The notes under the pieces: model-generated
The model's input: only the letters and a program-made list of their open reading frames with translations
Told to the model about the DNA's origin: nothing
Databases searched by the model: none
Shown: piece by piece, positions 34,844-45,903 of the stretch
How positions within the stretch are numbered: the stretch's first letter is position 1
Layout of the letters: each line of letters begins with the position of its first letter
Origin: Anaerolineae bacterium
GTDB lineage: Bacteria > Chloroflexota > Anaerolineae > Aggregatilineales > Phototrophicaceae
Direction: 5' to 3'
DNA: 64,000 nt
Assembly: GCA_022824365.1 (NCBI GenBank)
Contig: JAJEAA010000004.1
Coordinates: forward strand, 1-64,000
Translations under genes and position numbers: made by a program

Positions 34844-36352
34844 ATGGGTATCGCCATGAGTATACAAGAACAAGGCAAGATTGAAGAATCGCAACAGGAT
34901 GCTTCGTCTGCCGAGTTGTCGCCTTCAGAGTCCTCCGATCTTGAGGCAGTCGTTGATCTGGTTTCGACAGAGAACATCGCCGCGGACAGCAGCATCACTG
35001 ATGAGGAGCCGGCGACAAGCGCCGTCGCTGGGGCGGCTGCGTCAGCGCCCGAGGCGCCATCGGTTGAATCCGAGGCCGATGCAGTCACAGTTGTTGAGAA
35101 CGCAACCGAGGACGGGCAAGAAGCGACTGAGGACACGGCGGAAACGGACGCGGAGCCTGCCCCGGCCGATGACACGGCAGTTGCGCTGGCAAAAGAAGAA
35201 GCGAGATTCAAGCGCGGACAGGTTTATCAGGGCGTTATAAGCAGTACGACGCCGACCGCCGTCACTGTCGATCTCGGCGATGGCGATCAAGGGGTTGTGC
35301 CTGGCCGAGAGCTGGAGTTGATGACGCGCAAGATGCTTGAATCCCTGGTCGTTGGGGCGACAGTGGATGTTTATGTGGTGAACCCGCGCAACCACCGCGG
35401 CCAGACGATCCTGTCGATCAATCACGCGCTGGAAGAACTTGACTGGCGCAACGCTGAAGAATTCTCAAAGTCCAAGCAAGTTCATGAGGCTTTGATCGGC
35501 GGCTACAACAAAGGCGGCCTAATCGTGCGCTTTGGGCGCTTGCGCGGTTTTGTGCCGCAGAGCCAACTGGCGGAAGAGCGCGTCCGCAGTATGACAGGCG
35601 CGACGCCGGAAGAGCGATTTGGTCCCATGGTGAACCAGCCAATCGGCGTGAAGGTGATGGAAGTCGACCGCCACCGCAACCGCCTGATCCTATCGGAACG
35701 GGCTGCCTTGCGTGATGTTCGTCAACAGCGGAAGGAAGCGTTAATCGCCGAATTGAAAGTGGGCGATATCCGCAAGGGCAAGGTGGTCAGCCTGGAGAAT
35801 TTTGGCGCCTTTGTCGACATTGGCGGAGGCGAGGGCTTGATTCATCTTTCCGAGTTGGCTTGGGGTCACATTACGCATCCGCGTCAAGCGGTGAATCTCG
35901 GCGATGAAGTTGAGGTTGAGGTGATCAGCGTCAATGCCGATGCCAAGCGGATTGGCTTGAGCCGGCGGCGCGTCATCAGCGACCCGTGGGACGAAATCGC
36001 GACATCGCTGCGGCGGGGCCAGTTGGTGCGCGGTCGCGTGACCAAGTTGACCAAATTCGGCGCTTTCGCCCGTCTTATTGACCATGAGGCGGTAGAAGGT
36101 TTGATCCATATTTCCGAGCTCGCCAGCGAACGCGTCAGCCATCCGCGCGAAGTCGTCAACCGCGGCGCCGAGTTGGTCCTGCGGATTGTCAAAATCGATA
36201 TCAAGGAGCGCCGGCTCGGCCTCAGCTTGAAGTCGGTCAATTCGACAGAATTTCTCGATTTGGACTGGGAGATGGCGCTGCAAGATTCAGCGTCGCTGTC
36301 ACAAAAGGCGGAAGCACCGGAGACCGCCGAAGGGGAAAACGAAGACCAGTAA
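34844..36352 (+). CDS. rpsA: S1-domain protein (30S ribosomal protein S1-like)
   Basis: The product has 502 residues; an ATG at 34856 is an alternative start. An acidic, low-complexity N-terminus of about 115 residues precedes four S1 RNA-binding domains (about 120-190, 210-285, 305-375 and 390-465). The last two have the typical Phe-Gly-Ala-Phe-Val and Gly-Leu-Ile-His-Leu/Ile-Ser-Glu-Leu signatures. E. coli S1 has six domains, so this is a four-domain form, probably helping mRNA binding by the ribosome. A terminator follows directly. It is flanked on both sides by clpC genes. Confidence 0.9.
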   Translation: MGIAMSIQEQGKIEESQQDASSAELSPSESSDLEAVVDLVSTENIAADSSITDEEPATSAVAGAAASAPEAPSVESEADAVTVVENATEDGQEATEDTAETDAEPAPADDTAVALAKEEARFKRGQVYQGVISSTTPTAVTVDLGDGDQGVVPGRELELMTRKMLESLVVGATVDVYVVNPRNHRGQTILSINHALEELDWRNAEEFSKSKQVHEALIGGYNKGGLIVRFGRLRGFVPQSQLAEERVRSMTGATPEERFGPMVNQPIGVKVMEVDRHRNRLILSERAALRDVRQQRKEALIAELKVGDIRKGKVVSLENFGAFVDIGGGEGLIHLSELAWGHITHPRQAVNLGDEVEVEVISVNADAKRIGLSRRRVISDPWDEIATSLRRGQLVRGRVTKLTKFGAFARLIDHEAVEGLIHISELASERVSHPREVVNRGAELVLRIVKIDIKERRLGLSLKSVNSTEFLDLDWEMALQDSASLSQKAEAPETAEGENEDQ

Positions 36353-36378
36353 GGTCAAAATTGCGGCAATCACGTTAG

Positions 36379-36403
36379 GACATCCATATTTGGATGTCTT
36401 TTT
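36379..36403 (+). terminator. Rho-independent terminator of rpsA-like gene
   Basis: GACATCCA (36379-36386) pairs perfectly with TGGATGTC (36391-36398) with a TATT loop; a TTTTT run follows at 36399-36403. It lies 27 bases after the stop codon. Confidence 0.88.
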
Positions 36404-36792
36404 GTTTACATAGCGGTCGGTTGCGTCAAGCATCAGATTGGAATGAAACTCCTGCTGGGGCCACTGAGAAATCCGGATAGCGCTGTGAGCCGAGCCTTGC
36501 GGGGTATGGGCATCGAACGGCAAGAATTGATTGGCGCACTGCGTCATACTTCTTAGATATGAGCAAGAGAAGTAATTCATCCGCTCACTGTCCCGCAGCC
36601 AAGCCAGGTTTTCCGTTGATAATTTTTACATCATCGGCTAGTATCAAGTGAGTCTTGTATGTTATGCCCGGTTTGAATTGATGATTACAAGCGACTGCGC
36701 ATGGTTTGATTTGACCGCTGGCATAATGAGAAATCGACGACCAATTCTGTTATGGCCCAACAGACGGGCTTCTGATTTGGGAGGAAGTGACC
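36404..36792. other. Region upstream of second clpC, no gene
   Basis: I see no gene in these 390 bases. It contains a promoter-like pair at 36616-36644 and the ribosome binding site GGGAGG at 36779-36784 for the second clpC. Confidence 0.5.
36616..36644 (+). promoter_or_regulatory. Putative promoter of clpC copy 2
   Basis: TTGATA (36616-36621), a 17-base spacer and TAGTAT (36639-36644) lie in an AT-rich patch about 150 bases upstream of the gene. Confidence 0.5.
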
Positions 36793-39291
36793 GTGCCGAA
36801 TAAAATGGAACGTTTCACGCAGCGGGCGCGGCGAGTGTTGAGCTTGGCGCAAGAAGAGGCCGATCGCTTGCGTCATCATCAGATTGGAACGGAACATCTG
36901 TTGCTGGGCTTGATGCGGGAGGAAGGGGGCGTCGCGGGAAGAGTCCTGCGCGACCTGGGCTTGGACCTGCGGCGGGTGGAAGAATTGGTCAAGCGGCTGT
37001 CGACGGCGGGCGAGCGCAGCACAAATTCGCAACTGGATCTTTCGCCAGGCACAAAGAAGGTGCTCGAATTGGCTGTCGATGAAGCGCGGCGCATGGGGCA
37101 TCATTACATCGGGACCGAGCATCTGCTGCTGGGTCTGGTGCGGCAGCAGGAAGGCATCGCCCTGGATGTGCTGCGGCGCTTGGGGGTCAGCCCCGAGGAA
37201 GTGCGGCGGCAGACCAGCAAGGTACTGCAAGAGAGCCCGGTGCAATCTACGCCAAAAGCGCACGAGCGCGCCCACGGCAAGTCTTCACGCAAGGACAGCA
37301 CACCACTGGTCGATCAATTGGCGACGGACCTGACGAGCCTCGCCGAAACCGGCAAGCTGGATCCCGTTGTCGGCCGGGAGATGGAGATCGAGCGCGTCAT
37401 ACAGGTGCTCAGCCGGCGCCGCAAAAACAATCCGGCCTTGATCGGCGAGCCGGGCGTCGGCAAGACCGCCATCGTGGAGGGCCTGGCGCAACGCATCGTC
37501 GAAGGCGATACGCCAAAGCCGCTGCTGCGCAAGCGCGTCTTGCAACTGGATGTGGGCTCGCTGGTGGCGGGCACGATGTACCGCGGCCAGTTTGAGGAGC
37601 GGCTCAAGCGCGTCATTGAAGAACTCAAAGCCTCGGATACGATCCTTTTCATTGATGAAGTACATATGCTCGTTGGCGCCGGTTCAGCCGGCAGCAGCGT
37701 AGACGCGGCCAATATCTTGAAACCGGCATTGGCCCGCGGCGAATTGCAGTGTATCGGCGCGACCACCCTCGACGAATACCGCAAACATATCGAGAGCGAC
37801 GCCGCCCTGGAACGGCGCTTCCAGCAGATTCAAGTGGCGGAGCCAACCATTGAAGAGACGATCGAAATCCTGCAAGGCATCAAATTCCCTTATCAAGATC
37901 ATCATAATGTCGAAATAACTGACGACGCCATCGAAACAGCCGCGAACCTCTCAGCCCGTTATATTCCCGACCGCTTTTTGCCGGACAAAGCCATAGATCT
38001 CATCGACGAGGCGGCGGCCCGCTTGCGGATGTACAAGAGTCCGGAAGCAGCCGCGGTGCGCCGCGTCATGGATGAACTGGAAGCCGTGCACGAAGATATC
38101 GAGATGGCGGAGGTCGCGGGCGAGCAGGACGAGGTGGCATCGTTGCAGACACGGCGCGAATCGCTTGACGCCACCCTGGCTGATTACAGCGTCAACTGGA
38201 ATGAAGAGACCGGGCAACCGCGCCTGGTGGGCGAAGATATCTCGGAAGTGGCGGCTATGTGGACCGGCATCCCGGTGACGCGAATCGCCAACGAGGAGAG
38301 CGAGCGCCTGATGGAGATGGAAGACAAACTGCATGAGCGGATTGTCGGGCAGCATGAAGCTATCGTCTCCATCAGCAAGGCAGTGCGCCGCGCCCGCGCC
38401 GGATTAAAAGACCCGCGTCGCCCGATCGGGTCTTTTATGTTTCTGGGACCCACAGGGGTCGGCAAGACAGAGTTGACCAAAGCGCTGGCGGAGTTTCTCT
38501 TTGGCAGCGAAGACGCTTTGATCCAGCTCGACATGAGCGAATTTATGGAAAGGCATTCGGTGGCGCGTCTGGTTGGCGCCCCGCCCGGTTATGTCGGCTA
38601 CGAAGACGCGGGCCAGTTAACGGAAGCGGTGCGGCGCCGCCCCTACTCCATCGTCGTCTTCGACGAGGTGGAAAAGGCGCATCCGGAAGCTTTTAATATG
38701 CTGCTGCAAGTGATGGAAGAAGGCACGCTGACCGACGCGCGGGGCCGCCGAGTCGATTTCCGCAACGCCATGATTGTCATGACAAGCAATGTCGGCGCCG
38801 AGATGATCAAGCCAAATTCCGGTTTGGGCTTCAATACGCCGCTTGATACGGACAAGCTTGATGAAGAAGCTTATGAAGACATGAGCCGCAATGTCACCGA
38901 TCAATTGCAGCGTCTGTTCCGCCCCGAGTTTCTCAATCGCGTCGATGCCACCATCATCTTCCGCTCGCTTTCTCGTGATGAGATCAAGCAGATTGTCGAC
39001 CTGGAACTGAACAAGGTCCGCGAGCGGCTGCTGGAGCATGCGATCACCCTGGAAGCGGCCGATGCCGGCATCGAGTGGCTGGCTGAGAACGGTTACAATC
39101 CCGAATTCGGCGCTCGCCCATTGCGCCGCTTGATTCAGAACGAGGTCGAAGATCGCCTCTCGGACGGCATCCTCTCCGGTCAGTTTAGGTTAGCGAGCAT
39201 CGTCCGCATTGATGTAGACGAAGATAGCGCCTTGACCATGTACAACGTCGAAGAAGATGAGATTCCCGACGAGCTTGAGGCGGCGGTCTGA
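36793..39291 (+). CDS. clpC: ClpC-type AAA+ ATPase, copy 2
   Basis: The product has 832 residues from GTG 36793, which lies eight bases after GGGAGG; GTG 36787 and ATG 36805 are alternatives. It has Clp N repeats (about 5-150) with the usual Arg-Phe-Thr-Gln-Arg-Ala-Arg start, AAA module 1 (Walker A 218-225), a UVR-like middle domain and AAA module 2 (Walker A 552-559). This copy is closer to standard ClpC than the first one and has only a short acidic end. It is a protein unfoldase for ClpP-type proteolysis. A bidirectional terminator follows. Confidence 0.95.
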   Translation: MPNKMERFTQRARRVLSLAQEEADRLRHHQIGTEHLLLGLMREEGGVAGRVLRDLGLDLRRVEELVKRLSTAGERSTNSQLDLSPGTKKVLELAVDEARRMGHHYIGTEHLLLGLVRQQEGIALDVLRRLGVSPEEVRRQTSKVLQESPVQSTPKAHERAHGKSSRKDSTPLVDQLATDLTSLAETGKLDPVVGREMEIERVIQVLSRRRKNNPALIGEPGVGKTAIVEGLAQRIVEGDTPKPLLRKRVLQLDVGSLVAGTMYRGQFEERLKRVIEELKASDTILFIDEVHMLVGAGSAGSSVDAANILKPALARGELQCIGATTLDEYRKHIESDAALERRFQQIQVAEPTIEETIEILQGIKFPYQDHHNVEITDDAIETAANLSARYIPDRFLPDKAIDLIDEAAARLRMYKSPEAAAVRRVMDELEAVHEDIEMAEVAGEQDEVASLQTRRESLDATLADYSVNWNEETGQPRLVGEDISEVAAMWTGIPVTRIANEESERLMEMEDKLHERIVGQHEAIVSISKAVRRARAGLKDPRRPIGSFMFLGPTGVGKTELTKALAEFLFGSEDALIQLDMSEFMERHSVARLVGAPPGYVGYEDAGQLTEAVRRRPYSIVVFDEVEKAHPEAFNMLLQVMEEGTLTDARGRRVDFRNAMIVMTSNVGAEMIKPNSGLGFNTPLDTDKLDEEAYEDMSRNVTDQLQRLFRPEFLNRVDATIIFRSLSRDEIKQIVDLELNKVRERLLEHAITLEAADAGIEWLAENGYNPEFGARPLRRLIQNEVEDRLSDGILSGQFRLASIVRIDVDEDSALTMYNVEEDEIPDELEAAV

Positions 39292-39375
39292 ACCGTCTGA
39301 GGCGCGATCACCACAGCCGCCGGAAAAGCAAATCGCTAAACTGGAAGTCCTGCGCTTTGGCACAAGGCAAAATAG

Positions 39376-39408
39376 AAGTGGCAGCCGTACGCGCAACGGC
39401 CGCCACTT
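39376..39408. terminator. Bidirectional terminator, clpC / coiled-coil gene
   Basis: AAGTGGC and GCCACTT flank a second stem GCCGT/ACGGC with one mismatch between. T-rich sequence follows on both strands (TAAGGTTTTC forward, CTATTTTGCC reverse). It separates the convergent second clpC and the large coiled-coil gene. Confidence 0.75.
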
Positions 39409-39442
39409 TAAGGTTTTCTACCGGTGCAGATTTAAGTAGCCG

Positions 39443-42400
39443 TTAGCGATTGACCGTATCACCGCAGTAGTCGTGCAGGCTGGCGAACCAAGCCATCTCG
39501 TTGGTGACCCAATCTTCGTCTTCAATCCAGTGGTAGGCATGGGATTCGAGCACCTCATCGCGGGTATAGAATACCTCGATATCTCTCTCCTCGGATGTCC
39601 AATCGGCGCTGCTGTACTTGTCTTGACCGACAATCTTGTATTCGCCGCTTTTCGCCAGCGCGTGAATAGCAGCCTGATTGGAAATGCGATAGTAGACATG
39701 GGGCGAATAGCCGGCGGGCATATCGCCGACGCAAGCGATCGCGGTAAGCATGCGCTGTTCGGTCGCTGTATCGTAGGGATCAATGTAAAAGCCCATCGGC
39801 TCATGCACGCGGATGATGGCCGGCTCTTCCTCGAGCTTCTGGCGGGTTTCTTTCAGTTGGGCGCCCTGGCTGTCGATGACCGCTTCTTTGTCCCGCAAAT
39901 CAGATTCGATAGACTTGATTGCAGCGTCTTTCTCTTGCAACTGATTAGCCGCGTCGTCCAGTTGCGCGGCGACTGACTCAGCGGCAGCCAAGGCGCCTTG
40001 CAGTTCGGCCTTGAGAGCGGCGTTCCGCGCATCGCTGGCCTGCAACTTTGCCGCAAGCGCTTCCAATTCCGCTTCCAAGCCCGCGACTTCGGCGTCTTTC
40101 ATTTTCAGTCGGTTCGCTGCGGCCGCTTCAAGCTGCGTCTGTGCAGCGCGCAAGTCAAATTCGAGCCGCGCTATCGCTTCATTCCGCGCATCCAATTGCG
40201 CCTCGGCGGCGCCCAAAAGCAACGATAGCGACTCCGCCGCCACCTGCGCATCCCGCAGGTCGCCTTCGAGAGAGACGATTGCAGCGTCGCGTTGGGACAG
40301 TCTGGTTTCGGCGTCTTCCAGCAGAATCGATTGCGTCTCTGCAGCCGAGCGCGCGGCAGCCAAGTCAGATTCGAGACCCGCTATCGCTTCATTCCGCGCA
40401 TCCAATTGCGCCGCCGCCGATTCGGCAGCGATTCGCGCCTCATGCAAGTCGTCTTCCAGAGCGACAATTTCCGCTTCGCGTTCGGATAGCCTGGTTTCGG
40501 CATCTTCGAGCAGAATCGATTGCGTCTCTGCAGCCCAGCGCGCGGCAGCCAAGTCAGATTCGAGACGCGCTATCTCTTCATTCCGCGCATCCAATTGCGC
40601 CGCCGCCGATTCGGCAGCGATTCGCGCCTCATGCAAGTCGTCTTGGAGAGCGGCAATTTCTGCGTCACGTTCGGTCAGTCCGGTTTCGGCGTCTTCCAGC
40701 AGAATCGATTGCGTCTCTGCAGCCGAGCGCGCAGCAGCCAAGTCAGATTCGAGACGCGCTATCGCTTCATTCCGCGCATCCAATTGCGCCGTCGTCGATT
40801 CGGCGGCGATTCGCGCCTCATGCAAGTCGCCTTGGAGAACGGCAATTTCAGCGTCGCGTTCGGATAGCCTGGTTTCGGCGTCTTCGAGCAGAATCGATTG
40901 CGTCTCTACCGCGGCGCGCGCATCATGCAAGTCGGCCTCGAGGGTGGCGATCCGCTTATCTTTGACATTCAGTTGCGTCTGGGCAGCTTCCAAATCAGCG
41001 GTTGTCGAACGGGCGGCCGCTTGCGCATCCTCCAGCCCCACTTCCAAACCGGCGACTTGAACCGCATAACTCGTCAGCTTGCTCTTGGCATCGTTCAATT
41101 CTGTCGACAAAGCTTGCACAGCCGCGAGGGCATCGCGCAAGTCAGCTTCGAGGCTTTCGATTTCGGCGCGCTTCTCCAACAGTTCGTTCCGGGCATAATC
41201 CAGTTGGGTCGATTCAGACGTGGCCGTTTCCAGAATGAATTGGACCTCTTCCTCAAGGCTGGAGATCTGCTCGTCCTTTTCCTGGAGCATAGCCTCGGCT
41301 TCTTTCAGAAGCGCCGCTTGAATCCGTATCTCGCTCCGCAGTTCTTGTATATCGGCTTCGAGATTGGAGGCTTGAGCTTTCTTCTCGTCCAATTGCGCTT
41401 TGGCATAGGTCAATTGAGCCGCCTGCGCCCGCAGCGCTCCTTGTGATTCTTGCAGCGCAGCTTCCATTTCGGCTATGTGCGCTTCCTTTTCGCTCAATTG
41501 CGCCGCCGAGTATTCCAACCTGGCGGATTGCGTCTGCGCGAGCGCCAGCGCATCCTGCAACTGTGTCTCGATGCCAGCGATGTATGCATCCTTTTCGCCA
41601 AGCTGAGTCTCGGCGAATTCAAGTTGCGCCGTCTGCGTTTGCACGGTCGCTTTCATTTCCTGCAAGTTCGCTTCGAGGCCAACGCTCAAATCGTCCTTTT
41701 CTTTCAGTTGACTGCGCGCCGCTTCCAGGTGCGCGGCGGTGGCTTGCTTGATACTTTCAGCATCGGAAAGCGCGGACCGCGCGGCCTGCAGTTCGGATTC
41801 AAAGGCGGCGGCCTGGGCGCTCTTCTCGTTCAGTTCGTTCGCCGCGTATTGCAACTGCGCCGACTGCGTATGCACCGTCGCCTGCGCTTGCTCCAGTTCC
41901 GCCTCGAGATTGGCGATTCGCGCGTCCTTGACTTGCAGTTGTTCTTTGGCGAATTTCAACTGCGCCGACGCCGCCTGTAATTCGCCCTGCCTACCCAGCG
42001 AAGCAGCCTCCGCTTCCTGCAGCCCGGATTCGAATTCCGCGATCCGCGCGTCGCGCTCCTTCAACTCGGACGTCGCGTATTCCAACTGCGCCGACTTGGT
42101 ATAGACAGCGGCGCGCGAGGCCTGCAAATCCGCTTCCAGCCCGGCGATCTCGGCATCCTTTTCTTCAAGCTGCTGGTTAACAAGAACCAACTGGGCTCCC
42201 TGGGCATCCTGCGATGCCTGGGACACATCCTGCAAGCTCGATTCCATGCTGGCGATAAGGGCGTCCTTCTCTGTCAAGCGCTCTTGCGAGTAATCGAGCT
42301 GAGCTGTCTTGGTATGGACGACGGCTTGAGACGCTTGCAAGTCGGCCTGGACTTGAGCAATCTGCGCATCCTTCTCTTTTACTTGTTCCCGGACAAGCTC

Positions 42401-43429
42401 CAATTGCGCTGTCGCGGCCTGCCAATTGCCTTGCGCGTCCAACAGCGTGGTCTCGACAGCTTGCAAGTCCGCCTGGATTTGCGCGATTTGCGCATCCCGT
42501 TCAAGCAGTTCGTTTTCGGCGTAATCCAATTGGGCGGACTTGGTATGCACGGTCGCTTGCGAGACTTGCAGCGCAGCCTGGACGCTGGCGATCTCGGCGT
42601 CCTTCGCCTGCATCTGCCTCTGGACAACTTCCAATTGAGCCGCCGCCACTTGCCATTCGCCGCGGATATCCAGCATCTCACTCTCGGCGGTCTGCAGGTC
42701 AACCTGCGCGGCCGCGATCAGCGCGTCTTGTTCTTTCAGTTCGCTCTCGGCAAATTGCAACTGCGCCGTCTTGGCATGCAGGTCCGCGCGGGACTCATCC
42801 AACTCGGCCTGAATGCTCGCGGTCTGCGCTTCTCTTTCCTTGAGGCGGTTTTCGGTCAGCTGCAACTGCACGGAGGCGACTTGGCCGGAACCTTGCGCTT
42901 CCCGCAACGCGGTCTCGGTATCCCGCAGTTCCGCTTCGATGCTTGCGAATTGAGCATCGCGGGTATTGAGGCGGTTTTCCGCGTAATACAGCTTGGCGGC
43001 CGCGTCTTGCATCGCGGCTTGGGTATCCTGCAAGTTAGTCTCGACCGTAGCAATGCGCGCGTCTTTTTCGTCCAGCCGGGTCTCGGCCGTATCGAGCACA
43101 GCCAGGGTCTTCTTCAACTCGCTTTGGGTTTCCTGCAAACTGTCTTCAGCAGCTTGCATTTGGGATTCCAATTCCAGACGCCGGGCGCCAGATTCTTGTA
43201 ACTGCACATCGAGCGCTTGCAAGCGATCTTCCGCTACTTGCAGGCTGGCGGCGGTCGAACCCAGCAGGTCCTCGTTTTCTTGCAGTTGCTTTCGCAATGA
43301 CTCATATTGAGTGAAGGCAAATAAACCGGCCAGTGTCACGACGATCAAGAAAAGAACAATAACCACAATCCGAGGCACATTGGGCTTGCGTATATATATT
43401 GTCGCGAAAGGTTTGGGTTTCTCTTCCAT
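39443..43429 (-). CDS. Very long membrane-anchored coiled-coil protein
   Basis: The product has 1328 residues. A short cytoplasmic start is followed by one membrane helix (about 20-39), then about 1150 residues of unbroken heptads (Ala-Gln-Leu, Glu-Lys-Asp-Ala). They are organised as repeats of 35 or 42 residues (five or six heptads) in the first two thirds and of exactly 63 residues (nine heptads) near residues 840-1100. The last 120 residues are globular, with Tyr-Ile-Asp-Pro-Tyr-Asp-Thr-Ala-Thr-Glu and several Trp; I know no family for them. Extended coils of this length would span over 100 nm. It probably tethers or spaces something from the membrane. No SMC or myosin ATPase domain is present. 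Confidence 0.85.
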   Translation of the reverse strand: MEEKPKPFATIYIRKPNVPRIVVIVLFLIVVTLAGLFAFTQYESLRKQLQENEDLLGSTAASLQVAEDRLQALDVQLQESGARRLELESQMQAAEDSLQETQSELKKTLAVLDTAETRLDEKDARIATVETNLQDTQAAMQDAAAKLYYAENRLNTRDAQFASIEAELRDTETALREAQGSGQVASVQLQLTENRLKEREAQTASIQAELDESRADLHAKTAQLQFAESELKEQDALIAAAQVDLQTAESEMLDIRGEWQVAAAQLEVVQRQMQAKDAEIASVQAALQVSQATVHTKSAQLDYAENELLERDAQIAQIQADLQAVETTLLDAQGNWQAATAQLELVREQVKEKDAQIAQVQADLQASQAVVHTKTAQLDYSQERLTEKDALIASMESSLQDVSQASQDAQGAQLVLVNQQLEEKDAEIAGLEADLQASRAAVYTKSAQLEYATSELKERDARIAEFESGLQEAEAASLGRQGELQAASAQLKFAKEQLQVKDARIANLEAELEQAQATVHTQSAQLQYAANELNEKSAQAAAFESELQAARSALSDAESIKQATAAHLEAARSQLKEKDDLSVGLEANLQEMKATVQTQTAQLEFAETQLGEKDAYIAGIETQLQDALALAQTQSARLEYSAAQLSEKEAHIAEMEAALQESQGALRAQAAQLTYAKAQLDEKKAQASNLEADIQELRSEIRIQAALLKEAEAMLQEKDEQISSLEEEVQFILETATSESTQLDYARNELLEKRAEIESLEADLRDALAAVQALSTELNDAKSKLTSYAVQVAGLEVGLEDAQAAARSTTADLEAAQTQLNVKDKRIATLEADLHDARAAVETQSILLEDAETRLSERDAEIAVLQGDLHEARIAAESTTAQLDARNEAIARLESDLAAARSAAETQSILLEDAETGLTERDAEIAALQDDLHEARIAAESAAAQLDARNEEIARLESDLAAARWAAETQSILLEDAETRLSEREAEIVALEDDLHEARIAAESAAAQLDARNEAIAGLESDLAAARSAAETQSILLEDAETRLSQRDAAIVSLEGDLRDAQVAAESLSLLLGAAEAQLDARNEAIARLEFDLRAAQTQLEAAAANRLKMKDAEVAGLEAELEALAAKLQASDARNAALKAELQGALAAAESVAAQLDDAANQLQEKDAAIKSIESDLRDKEAVIDSQGAQLKETRQKLEEEPAIIRVHEPMGFYIDPYDTATEQRMLTAIACVGDMPAGYSPHVYYRISNQAAIHALAKSGEYKIVGQDKYSSADWTSEERDIEVFYTRDEVLESHAYHWIEDEDWVTNEMAWFASLHDYCGDTVNR
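40140..40925 (-). repeat. 189-bp tandem repeats inside the coiled-coil gene
   Basis: The word CAGAATCGATTGCG begins at 40322, 40511, 40700 and 40889, exactly 189 bases apart. The units share most bases over the whole period and each encodes 63 residues or nine heptads. Such near-identical tandem units can expand or contract by recombination while keeping the coil in register. Confidence 0.92.
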
Positions 43430-43570
43430 CAGATTCTCCCGTCAATCTCGATTTCTTGCGGCTCGAATAAGATCTAAATCGACTCCGTTGGGCTTGCCCG
43501 CGCCCAGAAGACTCTATATTAAGCAAATAAGGCTTGATTTATGGATAGGATAGCACAGAAGGTCTCTTAA

Positions 43571-43599
43571 ACAAAAGAGGACTGCCACAGGGCAGCCCT
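43571..43599 (-). terminator. Rho-independent terminator of groEL
   Basis: On the minus strand AGGGCTGCC pairs with GGCAGTCCT (one G-U) around a four-base loop, followed by CTTTTGTTT. It lies about 35 bases after the groEL stop codon. Confidence 0.85.
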
Positions 43600-43632
43600 C
43601 CGATTGCATTGCAGTTTCCGGCGCAAGGCAGC

Positions 43633-45312
<1,680 letters not shown>

Positions 45313-45352
45313 CTAGTCTAGGTTCGATACCTGTCCTCGTTCGCCAAGTCGG

Positions 45353-45655
45353 CTAGACTTGGACGATGCCGAGGATGTCGGATTCTTTCATGATCAGCAT
45401 CTTGACGCCGTCAAGCTTTACTTCGGTGCCGGCATACTTCGCGAAGAGCACCCGGTCGCCTTCCTGAACATCCATCGGAATGCGCTTTTCCCCTTCTTCG
45501 TCATATTTGCCGGGACCAGCGGCGCGAATGACACCTTGCTGCGGCTTTTCCTTCGCCGTCTCCGGCAATACGAAGGCGCCACCGCCGAAGGTTTCCTCGG
45601 ACTCCACGGGTTCGACCAAAACACGGTCACCAAGCGGGCGGATCGATACAGCCAT
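45353..45655 (-). CDS. groS: 10-kDa co-chaperonin GroES
   Basis: The product has 100 residues and forms the lid of the GroEL cage. The family pattern [10 protein letters not shown] and the mobile loop ([11 protein letters not shown]) are present, as is the closing Lys-Glu-Ser-Asp-Ile-Leu-Gly-Ile. It is the first gene of the groES-groEL operon, preceded by a promoter and CIRCE. Confidence 0.98.
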   Translation of the reverse strand: MAVSIRPLGDRVLVEPVESEETFGGGAFVLPETAKEKPQQGVIRAAGPGKYDEEGEKRIPMDVQEGDRVLFAKYAGTEVKLDGVKMLIMKESDILGIVQV

Positions 45656-45717
45656 TTTCTTCTCCCTCTATGAACTATCGATAAGCGTGATATTGCAAAA
45701 CGCTTGCTTGCACGATG

Positions 45718-45744
45718 TTAGCACTCGCCTTGTGAGAGTGCCAA
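45718..45744 (-). promoter_or_regulatory. CIRCE operator (HrcA binding site)
   Basis: TTAGCACTC, nine bases, then GAGTGCCAA: one mismatch from the consensus inverted repeat. It lies about 65 bases upstream of groES and just downstream of its -10 box, as expected for repression by HrcA and release on heat shock. hrcA itself is not in the window. Confidence 0.95.
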
Positions 45745-45756
45745 ACATTCAGCGGT

Positions 45757-45785
45757 AAAATAGCATATCGCGTCAATTCAGTCAA
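45757..45785 (-). promoter_or_regulatory. groESL promoter
   Basis: On the minus strand TTGACT, a 17-base spacer and TATTTT lie upstream of the CIRCE element, which begins 12 bases past the -10 box and so overlaps the likely start of transcription. Confidence 0.8.
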
Positions 45786-45903
45786 TAGATTTGGCAGAGG
45801 CAAAGAGCGTTTGCCAGAAAATTTATGCTCTTCTTATATTTCGGGCGCCAAGCATGGGACCGTAGAAGCCGAGAAACGACGGCCCGCGAGAGGATTGGCC
45901 GCC

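Noticed and set aside
40011-41980. Long plus-strand frames (Ser/Arg/Ala-rich) opposite the coiled-coil gene
   Set aside because: They are antisense images of the heptad repeats and show the same 63-residue period for that reason.
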